NCBI GenBank assembly: GCA_030762175.1
Contig: CM060833.1
Location: 3,726,001-3,790,000 of the forward strand
Origin: Metallyticus violacea
Lineage: Eukaryota; Arthropoda; Insecta; Mantodea; Metallyticidae
DNA length: 64,000 nt
Reading direction: 5' to 3'
In this document: positions 1 to 13,600 of the stretch, piece by piece
Layout: every line of letters begins with the position of its first letter
Numbering within the stretch: the stretch's first letter is position 1
The notes under the pieces: generated by a model
Database searches by the model: none
Told to the model about the DNA's origin: nothing
Seen by the model: the letters and a program-made list of their open reading frames with translations, nothing else
Program-made: the position numbers and the translations under genes

Positions 1-775
1 AGAGATAAGTTTTTCTTGGCACTGTTGCACCTGGCCTACCCTACTAGATTGCACGACATGCATGAGTTTCCTCTTGCACCTAAACATTACGATAACAGAT
101 TGTGTACAATGTTGTTAGATAAAAAGGAGTGCTTGGTGCATTCGCCATATTGCAATTCTACTTGAGGCACAAACTCGTGATATCCAAGGATCATGCAGTT
201 TGGGAGTTTGAACAGAAAGCCGCATTTCAATCATACATAGAAACAAATATTTGCAAAAAACAGGAGCAAAACTCTAATAAGGCCTTCTCAGATATATACA
301 AATTGTTAAATAACAGTTTATATGGAAAAACCTTGGAGAACACATTTAGATACCGAAGATTCACCATGCATACAGCAATGTAGCCCTGGTTCATTCTTAC
401 GTGTGCAGAAATTTGGTTTTGACTAAAACAAAAATGTTCTGGAAGTGCAAAGTTTTTTCCTGCGTGAGATGGAGAACGCACACATTTGTTAAATAAATCT
501 TTTCAACTTGGCTTTACAATTTTAGAATTGGCAAAATTGGAGGTCTACAGGTTTTTCTACGAACTTAAATGGAAGTTTAGCAATCACATGAACCTCTTAA
601 TCATGACACAGATAGTCTAATTCTCTACTTTCGTAATTGTCATGAGCATCCACTGTTAATGATGGTGAAAGACCCACAATTAGGAAAGCACCTTGATTTT
701 GAAAATGCACCAAATGATTATGTTATAAGCACCTCTGATATTCACAAGGTACTGGAACTGTGGTCTGATCAGGTT
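1..775 (+). pseudogene. Protein-primed family B DNA polymerase remnant (Polinton/adintovirus-like)
   Basis: Decayed 3' half of a viral-type DNA polymerase B, as found in Polinton/Maverick elements and related viruses integrated in animal genomes. Frame jumps give, in order, a block around LHDMHEFPLAP (about 45-100), the stretch 129-383 with motif B (KLLNNSLYGKTLEN, about 300-345), and motif C DTDSL near 609-623. Motifs B and C are the template-binding and catalytic-metal signatures of this family. The reading frame is broken at least twice and stops follow motif B, so it cannot make a working enzyme. The 5' part lies left of the window. No other Polinton gene (integrase, capsid, ATPase) is seen. 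At about 780 it abuts a Penelope fragment. The family is clear; the exact virus or element lineage is not. Confidence 0.8.
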
Positions 776-782
776 AATTGAT

Positions 783-1075
783 AAATCAGCAATGAAAGCT
801 CATTTTTGGACCAAAAATCATAAAATTAAACCAGAGACTAAGTTACTGAAAGAACTTAACCCAATGAATCCAATCTACACTAGTGAAAAAATTTTCATCC
901 TAATAAATAGGAAAAACCTAATAAATTTTTATGTTCTACCCATCAATGAACTCATAAGTTCCTACTTGAATCATTATAGACCTTCAAAGAAGCACCTTGC
1001 GATCCAGTCATCAAATCCAGCAGTCAGTCAATGGCTAATGATGGGAGTGATTGCCCTGGAAATACGTCCTAGTGT
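783..1075 (+). pseudogene. Penelope-like element, GIY-YIG endonuclease fragment
   Basis: An open stretch from 792 to 1082 reads like the C-terminal half of the GIY-YIG nuclease of Penelope retroelements: a HFWTKNHKIKPETKLLKELN block followed by an IFILINRKNLINF-like helix. The same pattern recurs in two better-preserved fragments at 4170-4400 and 25190-25745. The GIY and YIG catalytic strands are missing, so it is a truncated relic. It starts exactly where the polymerase remnant ends, suggesting insertion into it or a deletion that joined the two. Confidence 0.6.
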
Positions 1076-1403
1076 TGTGTAAATGGAGTTAGTGTGAAAA
1101 TACTTGATATATTCTTGTAGGACATATTAATTTTTTTCCATTGAATTAATTCAGCTTTTTAAATATACTTTCTAAATATTCTAGAAGTAAATAATACAAA
1201 TTACCATTAATATTTTTTTTCTAAGATGGCATTTTAATGTGAACTATATAAAAAATTACCATCTATGACAAACTCTACACCAAAACTAAAATTTGTAAAT
1301 AAGAAGAGAGTAACAATTTCATCAAGTGTACATAATGTATGTAATTTCCAACTAATCTACATCCTAGACTTAACTCATTTAAACAACTATTACAACTACT
1401 TAC
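1076..1403. other. AT-rich sequence downstream of WIPI2 exon 5, nothing recognised
   Basis: Simple AT-rich sequence, intronic to the WIPI2 gene if that gene continues left of the window as expected. No coding, RNA or repeat signal is recognised. Confidence 0.5.
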
Positions 1404-1675
1404 ACTTCCTTGGGTTCCTCCAGCTTAAAGACGTGAACAGTTTCTGTGTTGCTTGAGCAGCAGAGGAACATGGCGTCCATGCTGAAGGCAAGGCTTGAAA
1501 TGCTCACACAACGCTTTACACCTCGTCGGAATTCATAAAGTTTGCTTCCATCATTCACCTGGAATACTCGGATAACAGTCCCTTTTTCAGAAGCAGTAGC
1601 TACCTTAGTCCCTGATGGACTGAATCCCAGAGCTGCCAGGGGGCTGTCGTGAGCTGGGATCATTGTCTTTGCATG
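1404..1675 (-). CDS. WIPI2: WIPI2 exon 5
   Basis: Encodes residues 195-284 from [10 protein letters not shown] to EEPKE, including the FRRG phosphoinositide motif (243-246) and the following strand [13 protein letters not shown]. The acceptor is TTGCAG just above 1675. The donor is GTAAGT at 1403-1398. It is phase 0 with exon 4 and leaves two bases over at its end, so a further exon must follow to the left. Confidence 0.93.
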
Positions 1676-4600
1676 CTGCAAATTCAAGAAACTGAATTTA
1701 CAATACATAAAATTGCAGTAATACAAATGCACACCATTCTTAATGAAAAATTGACTGCAATGAAGCATTTCCATGCCATGCACAGTTTGTTTATAAATTT
1801 TAAATTTAAAAAATTAATATAATGTATTATGGAATTAAAACAAAAAGTAACTTTGGAGTAAAGAAATGAGAGGTTTAATTGCCATTTAGCAATTGTCAGT
1901 TGTTTAGCTGTGCCATAGACTAAGCACTCACTAAATAACTCCATAAGAGTAAGAAAAAGGATCATAAAATAAATTTTAATTTATTCAGTATATAAAGAAG
2001 TTTAACACTGTACAGTATTTTATTTTATCTCTAATACTTTTCCAGACTTTATATTAAAAATACAAGGTGTAAAATTTACCCTAAAAATACTCATATGAAC
2101 ATGCAGCATATGAAATACAGTACATCTATTTTATGTATCTATTTTTCAATTACACAGTAACAAGCATTTTGTTACATTTCATTTTTGTCAATAAAATTAA
2201 TTAATACAAGTTGAAATTAACACCTATTGCGTTTCCCATCACAGTGGATCTGGAAATACTCAGCACAGCTGCTGCTCCTTGTTAACATTTGCCGAAGGTC
2301 CAATTTCTCCATCCCACTTGAAATAATCTTGCAACATTTCCACAACTTAACACTGGAAGAGCCAGACTCATCCAGCCAAAGAATGTTCAGTCCACAAGAA
2401 AAGGATTCAAGATTTCATTCATGCCTGCCTCTAATATTCACCTTTTTTCAAGAAGACTTTATTACAGATCATCATCATATCTGTTTGTTACAATCTGTGA
2501 TGCTTGGAATATTATGTTGTTCAACAGTTTGAAAACTACTGCAGTGTATATATCCTTACACAGGCATTGTTCTTCACAGTTTATTATATACTACATATTA
2601 ATACATGCCTATATGAGTGAACCCTTGCTGTCGGTCCTGGTGGAGTAGTGGTAACGATACTTACCTCCTAAACCATATCCCGGCCAGGACCGATGGATTT
2701 TTTCTGGTGTAAAATTCCTAAGTATGGCTTCTTCAAAAGGGAAGTAAAGCTGTGGATCCCGTGCCATTCATTTAGAGCACATAAAAGAACCTCAAGCCTG
2801 AAAGAAGAGACCTCTGAGCAAAATTTGTCACTCGTTTCACACCCTGAATTAAGCGGGATGCTGATGACCTGAGATGTTAAAGAACGTCCATAAATAAACC
2901 AAATCTAATCAAATTCAACTCCTGTATATGATATTATTAGAGCCTGAAGTTAGGCAAAATGCCTCATATATCGTCAACATATCTATATCATATTTTAAAT
3001 ATGTATGGGAATCTGAGTTGCTTTGTGTTTCAAAGCTGCTCATAAAAGGTTAGCTAGAAATGAAAATAAGGGACAGCCCATAGAAAGTCCTGATTGTTTA
3101 TAAAATTTGCCCTTGAAAGAAAAGTAGGATTCCTTGGTGAAAATTTCGGAGAGTTCAATGTATTCTTTTATATGCGCATCATTAATTCCATTTGTTCTTA
3201 GCTAATCATGCAGATAAATTAAGACTTTATCTTTAGGTATGCTTGGAAACAACGATTCTACATCGAAAGATATTAATTTGTCAGAAGTTTGTAATTTTAT
3301 CCTTACTTTTTTCTATTAACTGAAATGAATTGTTTATACTCCTGCTTTGAAATTTAAGTAGTGTCTTCAATCTACCAGCTAGCCATTTTGCTAAATAGTA
3401 TGAAGGTATAATGATATTTTTAATGATGGGTCACATACCATTTCCAGTCTAATGAATTTTATTTTATATTTTTTTTTTCCTTTGGGATAATTGTGCACGT
3501 TTTTAGAGCCTCGTTGACTGAATTAATACATGGGTCTGAATGGATCTGAACATATTCTTATAAATTTGAATAGCTAGGGATTTTCACAGTGAAATATAGT
3601 ACCATATAACAAATTATTTATGAGGAAGTCACTCAAATTTCACTAGTTTTGTTACACTTACTTGGACATGTTTCAAAGGCAAATTTCCTTTACCGTCAGC
3701 ACGTTCCATTATCATCTTTCCAGCATGGTATAAGATGTTGCTCTTTGTTTATAAAATCCAAAGAATGACATCTTATACTGCACTGGCTAGCTGACAATGG
3801 AACTGTGCTCACGATGAAGGAAATTTGCCTTTGAAATATGTCCAAGTAAGTGGCACAAAACTAGTGAAATTTGAGTGACTTCCTCATAAATAATTTGTTA
3901 TATATTCTTTTTTATTTATCAATTCTTGTATTATAATCTTCTTCATATAATATTACTATTCTGTTCCCTTTGTCAGGTTTTGTATAAACTACATCTTTAT
4001 CATTTAATGATTTTACTGTTTTGCTACATGTTTTGCTTACTAATGTTTTCTTTTTATTTATTTATTTCTTTTAAAACCATTTCTGATTTGATTCTATTTC
4101 TTTTTCTTTGTTTTTTAATCCTTCAATAACCACTTCTAAATCTACCAAATAATCTTCTATTTTATTGGAGTATTGGAAACAAGTTTTTAGGCACAAGGTT
4201 AAAGAACATTTCAGGAACATAAAATACAAACAAATGGAGAAATCAAAAGTAGCATCTCATTTCTGAACAGAAAACCATGACGTACTTGAATAAAGCAAAA
4301 TTATTAGAATCAGTACAAGGACCTACAGAATTAGCGACATGGGAGAAAATCTACATTTACAAATACAAAGACAGTTTAATGAACCTTGACCTTTTCCAGA
4401 TGAAAACAAACTAAGTTCACCACACATTCCCAAGCATAACGAATTATTCAGCAGTCAGCAGTTAGCTGATGATGTGGACAAAGGGTTAGTAAAATCGGTT
4501 CTACATATTATATACAAGTGGAGCTTTAAGAGCATGTCGTTCAGCTCAATCATACAATGATCTCAATGTACCACCATCATCCACGATTCCGCCGCCACTG

Positions 4601-7600
4601 CCACCACCACTACTATTAGTATTACTCTAACTCATAGTTTATAATTCTTTAAGATAAAACCTGTAGCTTTTAATGGCAGAAAAATGTTTACATGCAATTT
4701 TACTCACAAGATTTATGGCATCAAATATTTGAACTTCTCCTATGGTGTTGGAGCCAGGATAGGCCAGGTAACAGTTATCACTGTTGATTGACAATGTGCA
4801 CAGCCCAGTTGGGTTTGGTGGAGTGTCCCGTATTGTATGGAGTACCTTCATGTCTCGAATGTTGTGGATGTATAGAGATTCTTCCAGACATACCACTAAC
4901 CTCTACAAAACAGAAAATTTTCTATCACTATACTGCATGCTGGAGGACAAATCAGCTAGTGGAAACAAAATGACTACAAAATTCAATGATATATTACACA
5001 ATCTTTCCTACTCTATTATACTTTTTTCCAAGCAATCCTTTCTCTCTTTGTTAAGCTATTTTATTTCTACAAATTCATGTCTTTTACTTTAGTTCCACAA
5101 TACCGTATACTCTGTAACCTATTTTATGCAATATAAGGATATAAATAAATTTTTTAAGCCATTCAATTTCCACTCATCCAGTCCCATCCGTACTAACCCT
5201 TCTCTTTCCTATTTATTAATCAATACATCTTCTCTTCCCCAATTTGGTTTACTGAAAATAAGAGAGTTATTCAATGAAAAATGTTCATAATTTTTACAAG
5301 CATAATTTCTTGCACTAAAATATAACTTTATAACATTGGTTAGCTTAATGTGTAATGCATATGTGGAACTAGCTTCATTGTTATCACTTCAAACGACAAC
5401 AATGTGCTGCTCTGAAATTCTGCTTTCATCTGGACAAATATTCAGCTAAGTATATGCAATTTTACAGGAGGCCTATGGAGAGTTTTTTCTTCTTTGTAGC
5501 ACAGCTCAAAGATGGTTTAAAATGTTTAAAGAGGAGGCAATAAATTTCCAAGGAAGATGGACTCCATTACTCCAGTTTGTGCTCTAAAAAATACATTAAC
5601 ATCACTGCAGCCATTGTGAGGATGATTGTTAAATAATATTAAAAACAGTTTTAGTAATTCTAAAAATTTCACTGGGAGCCATCCACATGTTTGTAACTGA
5701 AAAGTTGCAATGATATTTTCCAAGGTGCATGCAGTTGAAGCTGATGTTACAGGAGGATGCAGAGTTTCTTTCAAAGGTAATCGCTGCTGATTAAACTTGG
5801 CTATACTGCAAGCAAACAGCAAAACTCTTTATGGAAATCTCCACCATCACCAACATTTCTGCTGGGAAAGTTAGTGTCCATCTCATTTTTCAACATTCAA
5901 GTAAAGGTGTATCAATAAGTTGTACCTGCAGAGACAACTGTAACTGGAAAATACTAAAATACTAGAAAGTTCTGAAAACTCTTCAAGACCATATCACACA
6001 CTTACAAAAGGCCCTCACCATCCCTATAGTCCAGATTTAGCTCCGTGTGATTTTTTCCTTTTCCCCAAATTGAAAAAAAAAACACCTTTTTTTTAAGGCA
6101 TTTTTCATCATGGTGAAGGGTGCAGAGGCGATTCTGAAAGACCTGTTCAAAAATGGTTTCCAGCATATCTTTGAAGACTGGCAATTAGCTGGAACACATG
6201 CATTACATCCAACTAGGACTACTTTGAGAAAGATCATCAAAATTATGAGGATAAGTAAAGGTATGTTTACAAAAAATTATGATCATTCTCTATTGAACAG
6301 TCTCCAGTAGGTTGTTGCTGATGAACTGGGAGCTGAAGTAAATAAGATAGAAATTTTGTATTTTGTTTAGTTATATTAGAATTTAGATAAATGAGATAAT
6401 ATAAAATGAATTATTGTAACCAAACTTTTATAAATGTGAGGGATCATACTTAAAATGGCCTGGAACAGATGGGTGGAGGCCCTTAGTAATAATAGTTTGT
6501 ATTTATATTGTACTTTTTCTTGGCATTGCAATATATTTATTCAATTTATTCAGTCCTCGTAAGTTCAATAAATGCTTTTCTATTATAACACTAAAAAATG
6601 TTGTTTTCAGTCTCCCAGGACCTTTTCAGAATCCTTTTACATTATTATCTAACAATCTTGAGTACCAAACCTTAATTTTGTCTATTTCCCATAAACTAGG
6701 CAATTGGTAATAATGAAAATGGTATTCATTCTTTAGCTATTCAATGAATTTTAACCTGTAATATACAATATGAAAGGTAATTTCTTCTACGTTCATATCC
6801 TATTTATCACATTTAAATATTTTTAATAGTGTAGAAGTATTGCTATGATTTTTATTACACTGTAAACTGGAAAAAGAAAAAGTACTTCAAATATATTTGT
6901 TGCTAAACTAAGGTTAAACATGGGAAAACGAGTAATGTGAACATTCCAGGTAGCTAATAACTAATTTACAAGTTGCCAATTGTTTTATTTCCTGGGAGGT
7001 GTGTGTGTGACAGGAGATGAGATACATATGACATTCCTAACATTAGTATATGGGTGCCTTTCTTCATTATCAGAAGACTGCTATCTTTGCAATCTTCGAG
7101 ATACTATAAACATTCAGGCCTTGGTATATAAATTAAAAAAGGATAAAAGATCAGTTACAATGAATTATCTAAAAGTGTATGAAGAAATTAAATTTTGCAT
7201 TAGATGCAAAACAAACAATATTACGGAACTGTTAGAATAGACAATAGGTCTTAGGCAAGGGTGTCAGTTGAGCCTCATTCTATTTCATTTATTTATTGAT
7301 GATATTTTAAAAGAGTAGGTGCAAAAAGCCACCCTGCCCAATAATTGGAAAAAAAGAAATATTTATCTCCTTTATGCAGATGATCTTATGGTTAGATTAC
7401 AACGGGCCATTAATAAAAATAGATGTTTTTGCAATGAATGGGATATAAGAATGTCAAAAGTGATGATAAATTGATGAAAATGCAAAAATGGTTTCTAAGA
7501 GGGGAGCAAGTGGAGGAAATGAAGGAATTTGACTATTTAGGAGTAAGATAAATCATTGTAAAAGATGCTTAATGTTCCATAAATGTCAGTTAAATGGCTG

Positions 7601-10600
7601 AAGAGGATGTGAAACAATTGTAAAATCTAAAATGTTGTACAGAGTTGAAGTATGGAGCTTAACAGGGGCTGTGTCAAAGATAGATATAATCCATAGAATG
7701 TTTTGTAATTAGGTGTTGGAATTGCCTATAGCTTCACCAAAGCATCCTATATATAGCCCTGACCTTGCTCCAAGCTACTACCATTTGTTCAGCCCTCTTA
7801 AACATCATCTTTCAGGTGAAGCTGTAGAAAGGAAAGTCACCATCTGTTTCGAACAGCAGTCAAAAGAATATTTTACACTAATGGATTTCAAGGGATTGTG
7901 TGAAACAATGGGACAATGCCTCAATGTATAGAGAGATTATGTCGAGAAATAAAAGTATTTTTCAAATCAATAATCTTATTTGTAACTTATGACTTACCGT
8001 CATAGTATATTTTTAGGGCTGTAGCACATGTAACTATTTCTTTATCAACGTTTGTAGGTCTTTTGCCTAATGCTAGATATTCTTAGAATATTTTACTATA
8101 AACATCTACACCCGCACTTTCTCTAGAACCTACTTAAGAATCATTTGTATAAATTCGCAGCCATCTAACTTGAGCATATTGATTGTTTCAAGTAAAGTTG
8201 TAAAATTTGATCCAGTATATTAATTTCTTTGGAAATTTATATCAACGAAGTATGGATTTTCAGATCTATGTAGTTTATATTGTTGATCTGTAGAAATTTT
8301 GAAATAATTTTCTGATCTTTCTGATAGTTTCTTAATGCTCTTCTGCCCTTGTTTTAAAACAAATTTGGGTGTTTCCTTTGTCCTGCTTTTCTTCATGTAA
8401 CCAAAGATTTTTTTAATTTATCAAGGGAAAGTTTTCATGTATTTGGACAGTTTGGAGATTATGGTCAACTTAAAAGGAGGAAGGTTTGTGCTGTAAGGAG
8501 TTCAGGAATGGGTGTTGTTTTCACTGTGTTGGTTCTGGTGGTGAGTGCCTCCTAAGTCCAAGTCACAGGTTCAAACCTGGCCAGGATTGATGGAATTTTT
8601 TCAAGCGTAAAAATCTTAAGTATGGCTTCCTGTGGAAGGGAAGTAAAGCAGCACGTCCCATTTCATACAATACAGCATGAAAAAGAACCTCAAGCCTGAA
8701 AGAAGAGGCTTCTGAGCAAAATTTGTTGTCAGTCGTTTCAAGCCCTGAATAGAATGGGATGCTGAAGATCTGACTGAGATTTTAAAGTGAATCCAAAATA
8801 AATCAAACCAAAACTGATAATCTGGGGCATTCTGTTTTGACAAGATTCTACCTTCTATTTGTTGTTTTTGCTTGTAGTTGATATAAATTCAACTCCAAAC
8901 TTTAGGACTCCCATTGATATACAATTTGCATGCTTTGCTAAGGGTGTCCATATTGCTTCCTCCATTTACAGCCAACTAGTCTTTTTAGAATGCAGGGTTT
9001 TTTATGGTACTTTCAATTTGTTTATATGCTCACTTAATGAAAGTTTATTATCTGCACTTATTCCAAGATATTTGGTACAGCCACATCTGTAGATTTCATT
9101 TCTTATCATTTCTATGCACAGATCTTTAGTCTTGTGCTAGAAGAGATTTAACTGGTAATCATTTAGATAGTGTTTATGACCAATGCATTTTCAAAAGACC
9201 ATTTATTAAGCTGTTTTAGCACCAGGTTGATTTTGTTTTCCACTATTGTTGGTTTTTGTATAAGAAAAGAGGTATTAAGGACTACACTTTGCATTTTTAC
9301 ATTTACATCTAAAATACAGAATAGTCTTTTTTGGGAACTTGTCTGTTGTTGGAACATTCATAACATCTCTTAACAATCAGATTAAAACTCTATTTATATT
9401 CAATTTTCTTTTAAAAACCATTTCATGTTAAAGTATAGAAAATTATGAGTAATATTTTGAAGGGAAGAATATTTACACAAGATAAGTCCAGTTTATGCAA
9501 AATTGAAGCAAAAGAAAAGTAATAGTATATATGATAGGAGCGGTATATACATTTCTAGTGCCATGCAATAAAATATGTTAAATACATAATAGTAATGCAT
9601 GGTTAGGTTAATTAAATAATTATAACACTCACGGCCCGATTTAATTTAACAGCAAGAATGGTGTTTGAGTAGCTGTAGTTGCAGATCTCTGTGCCCTTCT
9701 TGAAGTGACATACTTTCAGCTTCCTGGGAGAGGTAAGACTAACAACAGCGACCAAACTACTGCTGAACAATCGCTCCACAATGCAAATGTCTTCAGTTCC
9801 TGCAAATATGCAAAAAAATATAACTTAATATGACAGTACAAGTCCTAAGCTCACTGATATGTGCAAAATTTGTGATGAAAAACATTCCAAATAACATGTC
9901 TAACTGACCCAGGGAAAAACATGTTCATCAATATATTTCAATCGCAAGATAGATGTTGGTAATGTGTACTTTAAACTACGATTTTAAATGAGAGAAACAT
10001 TAACTGTTGCATAATGGGCATATTTGTTACAGAATTAAATGAAACCACATGCTACATAAAATAGAAAGCACATTCAAAGAAACCTTCTATCAGAGCTATT
10101 CAATAAATGAATTGAATTTATTGAAAGCAGACACGACAAGCTGCATAATATTATGATGCAATCAAATATACAATATTATATATAGTAAAAAATGTATAAC
10201 TTTTTTAATTTTACTTAACTGCTACCAGACTCTAGGCTCTGGTTCATCAGCAATAGTCTGCTGGAATTCAGAAAGACTAGAGCCTTGCTATCTTAATTAA
10301 ACATTCTCTTTACTTAAACTAATTAGATATACAAATTATACAAATATAAACAAAATTCATCAATCTCTAACTTTCAATCTCTTTTTTTAAGTAGCATAAA
10401 ACAAAAAGGAATACTCTACATATCCCCTTCAAATATAATTCTTTCTAGAGTTGCTTGCCCATCTTCATCTAGTCCAATACACATAACTCCAGGTTATTAG
10501 TGCATTGGTGCCCATCATGATATCACACTACAGTCCTATCTTCATTCTTTAATGTATGTTACCAATCTTCTAAATTTCTTTTTCTTCTAAATTCTTCCTT

Positions 10601-13600
10601 CTTAACTATTTCTCACTGACTGATATTATCTCCCACAGACTTTACATATTTTTCTCCTTCAACAATCAAGATCTTTTTCTTTATTATTTCTCCATCTAAG
10701 TTATTTCATTTTATTGCCATATCTATTCTCTCCATATCTTTGATTGCAAAATGAGAATCACTAAAAACTATTGAGACACAGAACATTGGCCATTCCTAGG
10801 GAAAGCAACATTCCTGGGTCAAAATTGTTGAGTCATGGTATTACTATTGTAGCAAGCAGAGCTCTGTTGCATTATTATTTTTCCTGCATTTTATGTTTTA
10901 AGTCTGGAAAGTGTGAACATTCTTGTAAGTATAATGGAGATTCAAAGACAGCATTTTCATCTGATGATCTTGTACGATTTAAAATGTGGCTTAAATAAAA
11001 CACAAGTCACTTGAGGGCTTTCTGAGGCATTTTCCCTTCAAATGCTACTGTGTTCCACTGGTTTGTAGAATTAAAGAGGGGGCAGCAATCTCTTAAAGAT
11101 GAAGAGAAGAGTGACACTCCAACAACAGTAGTGACTGAGAAGAACTTATCTCTGTGGAAACAATGATCAGCAATGATCTAACCTATAAGGACAGTGAACT
11201 GGCATTAGTGATCAGTTTGCCGAATGTTTCAACCATCCTTCATGAACAAAAAATTTCTTCAAAATGGGTACCTCATTATTTGTCTGAAGCAGAGAAGCTC
11301 TACACGATGGAATGGTGGCAGGAAATTCTGCAAAGATTTAACTGTGGAAAGTCTTATCATGCTTCAGGTATTATTACTGGTGACAAAACTTGGATTTTTC
11401 ACATAACAAATCATTATTGAAGAAATGACTCAAATTTCACTAATTTCATTCAACTTGCTTGATCATCACTAAGTTCATAAAATCTACTGAGCAACATCTC
11501 AATACCACGCTGGGAAGTGGACAGTGGAACCGTGCTGAAGATGAAGGCAATAGCCTTTGAAACATGTCCAAGCAAGTGGAACAAAATTAGTGAAATTTGA
11601 GTGAGTTATTCAATAATAGTTTGTTATATTATACTATTTCCGCAACTCAAAAGTATGGATATATGAGTTTGATCCAGAAACAAAACACCAGTCCTCCACT
11701 TGGGTATTCCCTGATGACCAATCACCTGACAAAGTTAAGAGACCAAGGAGTATGGGGAAAAAAAATGGTTGCCTCATTCTTCTCCACAAGTGTTCACGTG
11801 GAAACATTGTGATTGAAAATTAGAGAACTGTTACTGCAAAATGCTACACATAAGTTTGTCTTTCGATAGTGTTTCATAAAATCAAAAAACTGCATCCACA
11901 GACAAGACTAAAGGGCATTTTGTTGCACCGTGCCAATGCATCAACTCACATTGCTAATGTAACAATGGAGTTCTGCAAGGAACTGTGGTAAAACTAAAGA
12001 CTCATCCATCCTATATTCTAACCATGTTCTTCCTGTTCCCTACTGTGAAAAACTGACTTCCAGGTCATCAATTTTCTAGCCCTGAAGAAGTAGTTGCAGC
12101 ATAGAGGAATTATCGACAGCGCTGGAAAATGAGTGGTGTCGATGCTTTCAGAATTGGTTCCAGAGGATGGAATGCTGCATACAGTGTCAGCGGGAATTCT
12201 TTGGGGGGGGGGGACATTTCTATGAGTTTCATTATTTGTTGTCTCAATACTTATCTAGTGACCCTCATTTAGCAAACAATGAAAGTCCATGTTTAGCTCC
12301 CCACATATTGGACACTTTTCTATATTTTTGTACCCATTAAACCTTTAAGATTCATAACTCCAGTTTTAGCCCAGGCATATCCTTCCTATCTAATGTCACA
12401 AAGTTCTTATGTACTTTTACCTTCCCCAGAGTTTTCCTGATAAAACCTCACAGAACTCTTCTCTTTTAAAATACTAAAAATGTCCTTTATCCATATCTTT
12501 CTGACTCGATCTCACTTCTTTCCAGAAACTTCTATTTTGACATTCCTTATTAATCCATATATCACCCATATTTTCAGCACTTTAAGAGACCAAGATTCTT
12601 TCAACATATAATTCTCCTGTAAAGGAAAACATTCTTTAATAATGCTATTCTTTTCCTAATGTAGTGATACTATATAAATATTTTATAGTTCTTTCAGTAA
12701 TCCTACTTTTATTGGAGTGTATAGCAAGTTCTAATTGTAACATTTGATGCTGTTGGCAAATCTAAAACTATTTACAGCAGATTCTGTTGCTTTTATCAGC
12801 TTTTTCCCATGCCCCAAATTTCTACTCAATGTTAACATTTTATTTTCTACTGTGGCTGTATAAACTCTTTCAAGTCAGTTAACTCTCATATCTTGTAATT
12901 TTCTTAAATTGGCTCTTATAACGCTCATAGCTTTTGCTATTGTTATTTTTTGTGCTCATTCCAACTTGCAATGGTACTTAATCTAATTTTCTTGCCAATA
13001 CTGTTTTTCTTCCATTCATATGCCATTTCTCACCCATTCTCAATTCAAAACCTCTCTTAAAAACAATACTTTTGGACTTATTTTCATTTATAATCAATCC
13101 CCACTTTTTACAAAAATTTGAATTACTTCAACTGCATTTCACAATCCTCCACTACATATAGATCAAATAAAGAGCAATTATTTTACAGGCATAATTTCTT
13201 GTCAGAAATTTAACTATACAATATTTGTTAGCTTAACATGTAATATACATGTAGTACAAGTTTCATTGTTGTCATTTTCAGTTCCCACCAGTGAGAGGTG
13301 TACATATCGAAACATATTCAGCTCTGCCTACAGTAAAATGCATGTGATATGGGACAAACAATATGCTACTCTGAAATTGTGCTTTTGTATCAACAAATCT
13401 TCAGTTAAGAACTATGCAAAATACAGGAGATCTATGGAGAGCTTGCTCTTCCCTACAGTACAGCTCAAAGATAATTTAAAATGTTTAAAGAGAGAAGGCA
13501 ATCAAATTTAATAGAAGGTGAACCTGGCACTTCTGTTTGTGTTCCAATAAAAGAAAACAATGCTGCTATCATCATTGTAACAGAGGATCGTCAATTGAAA

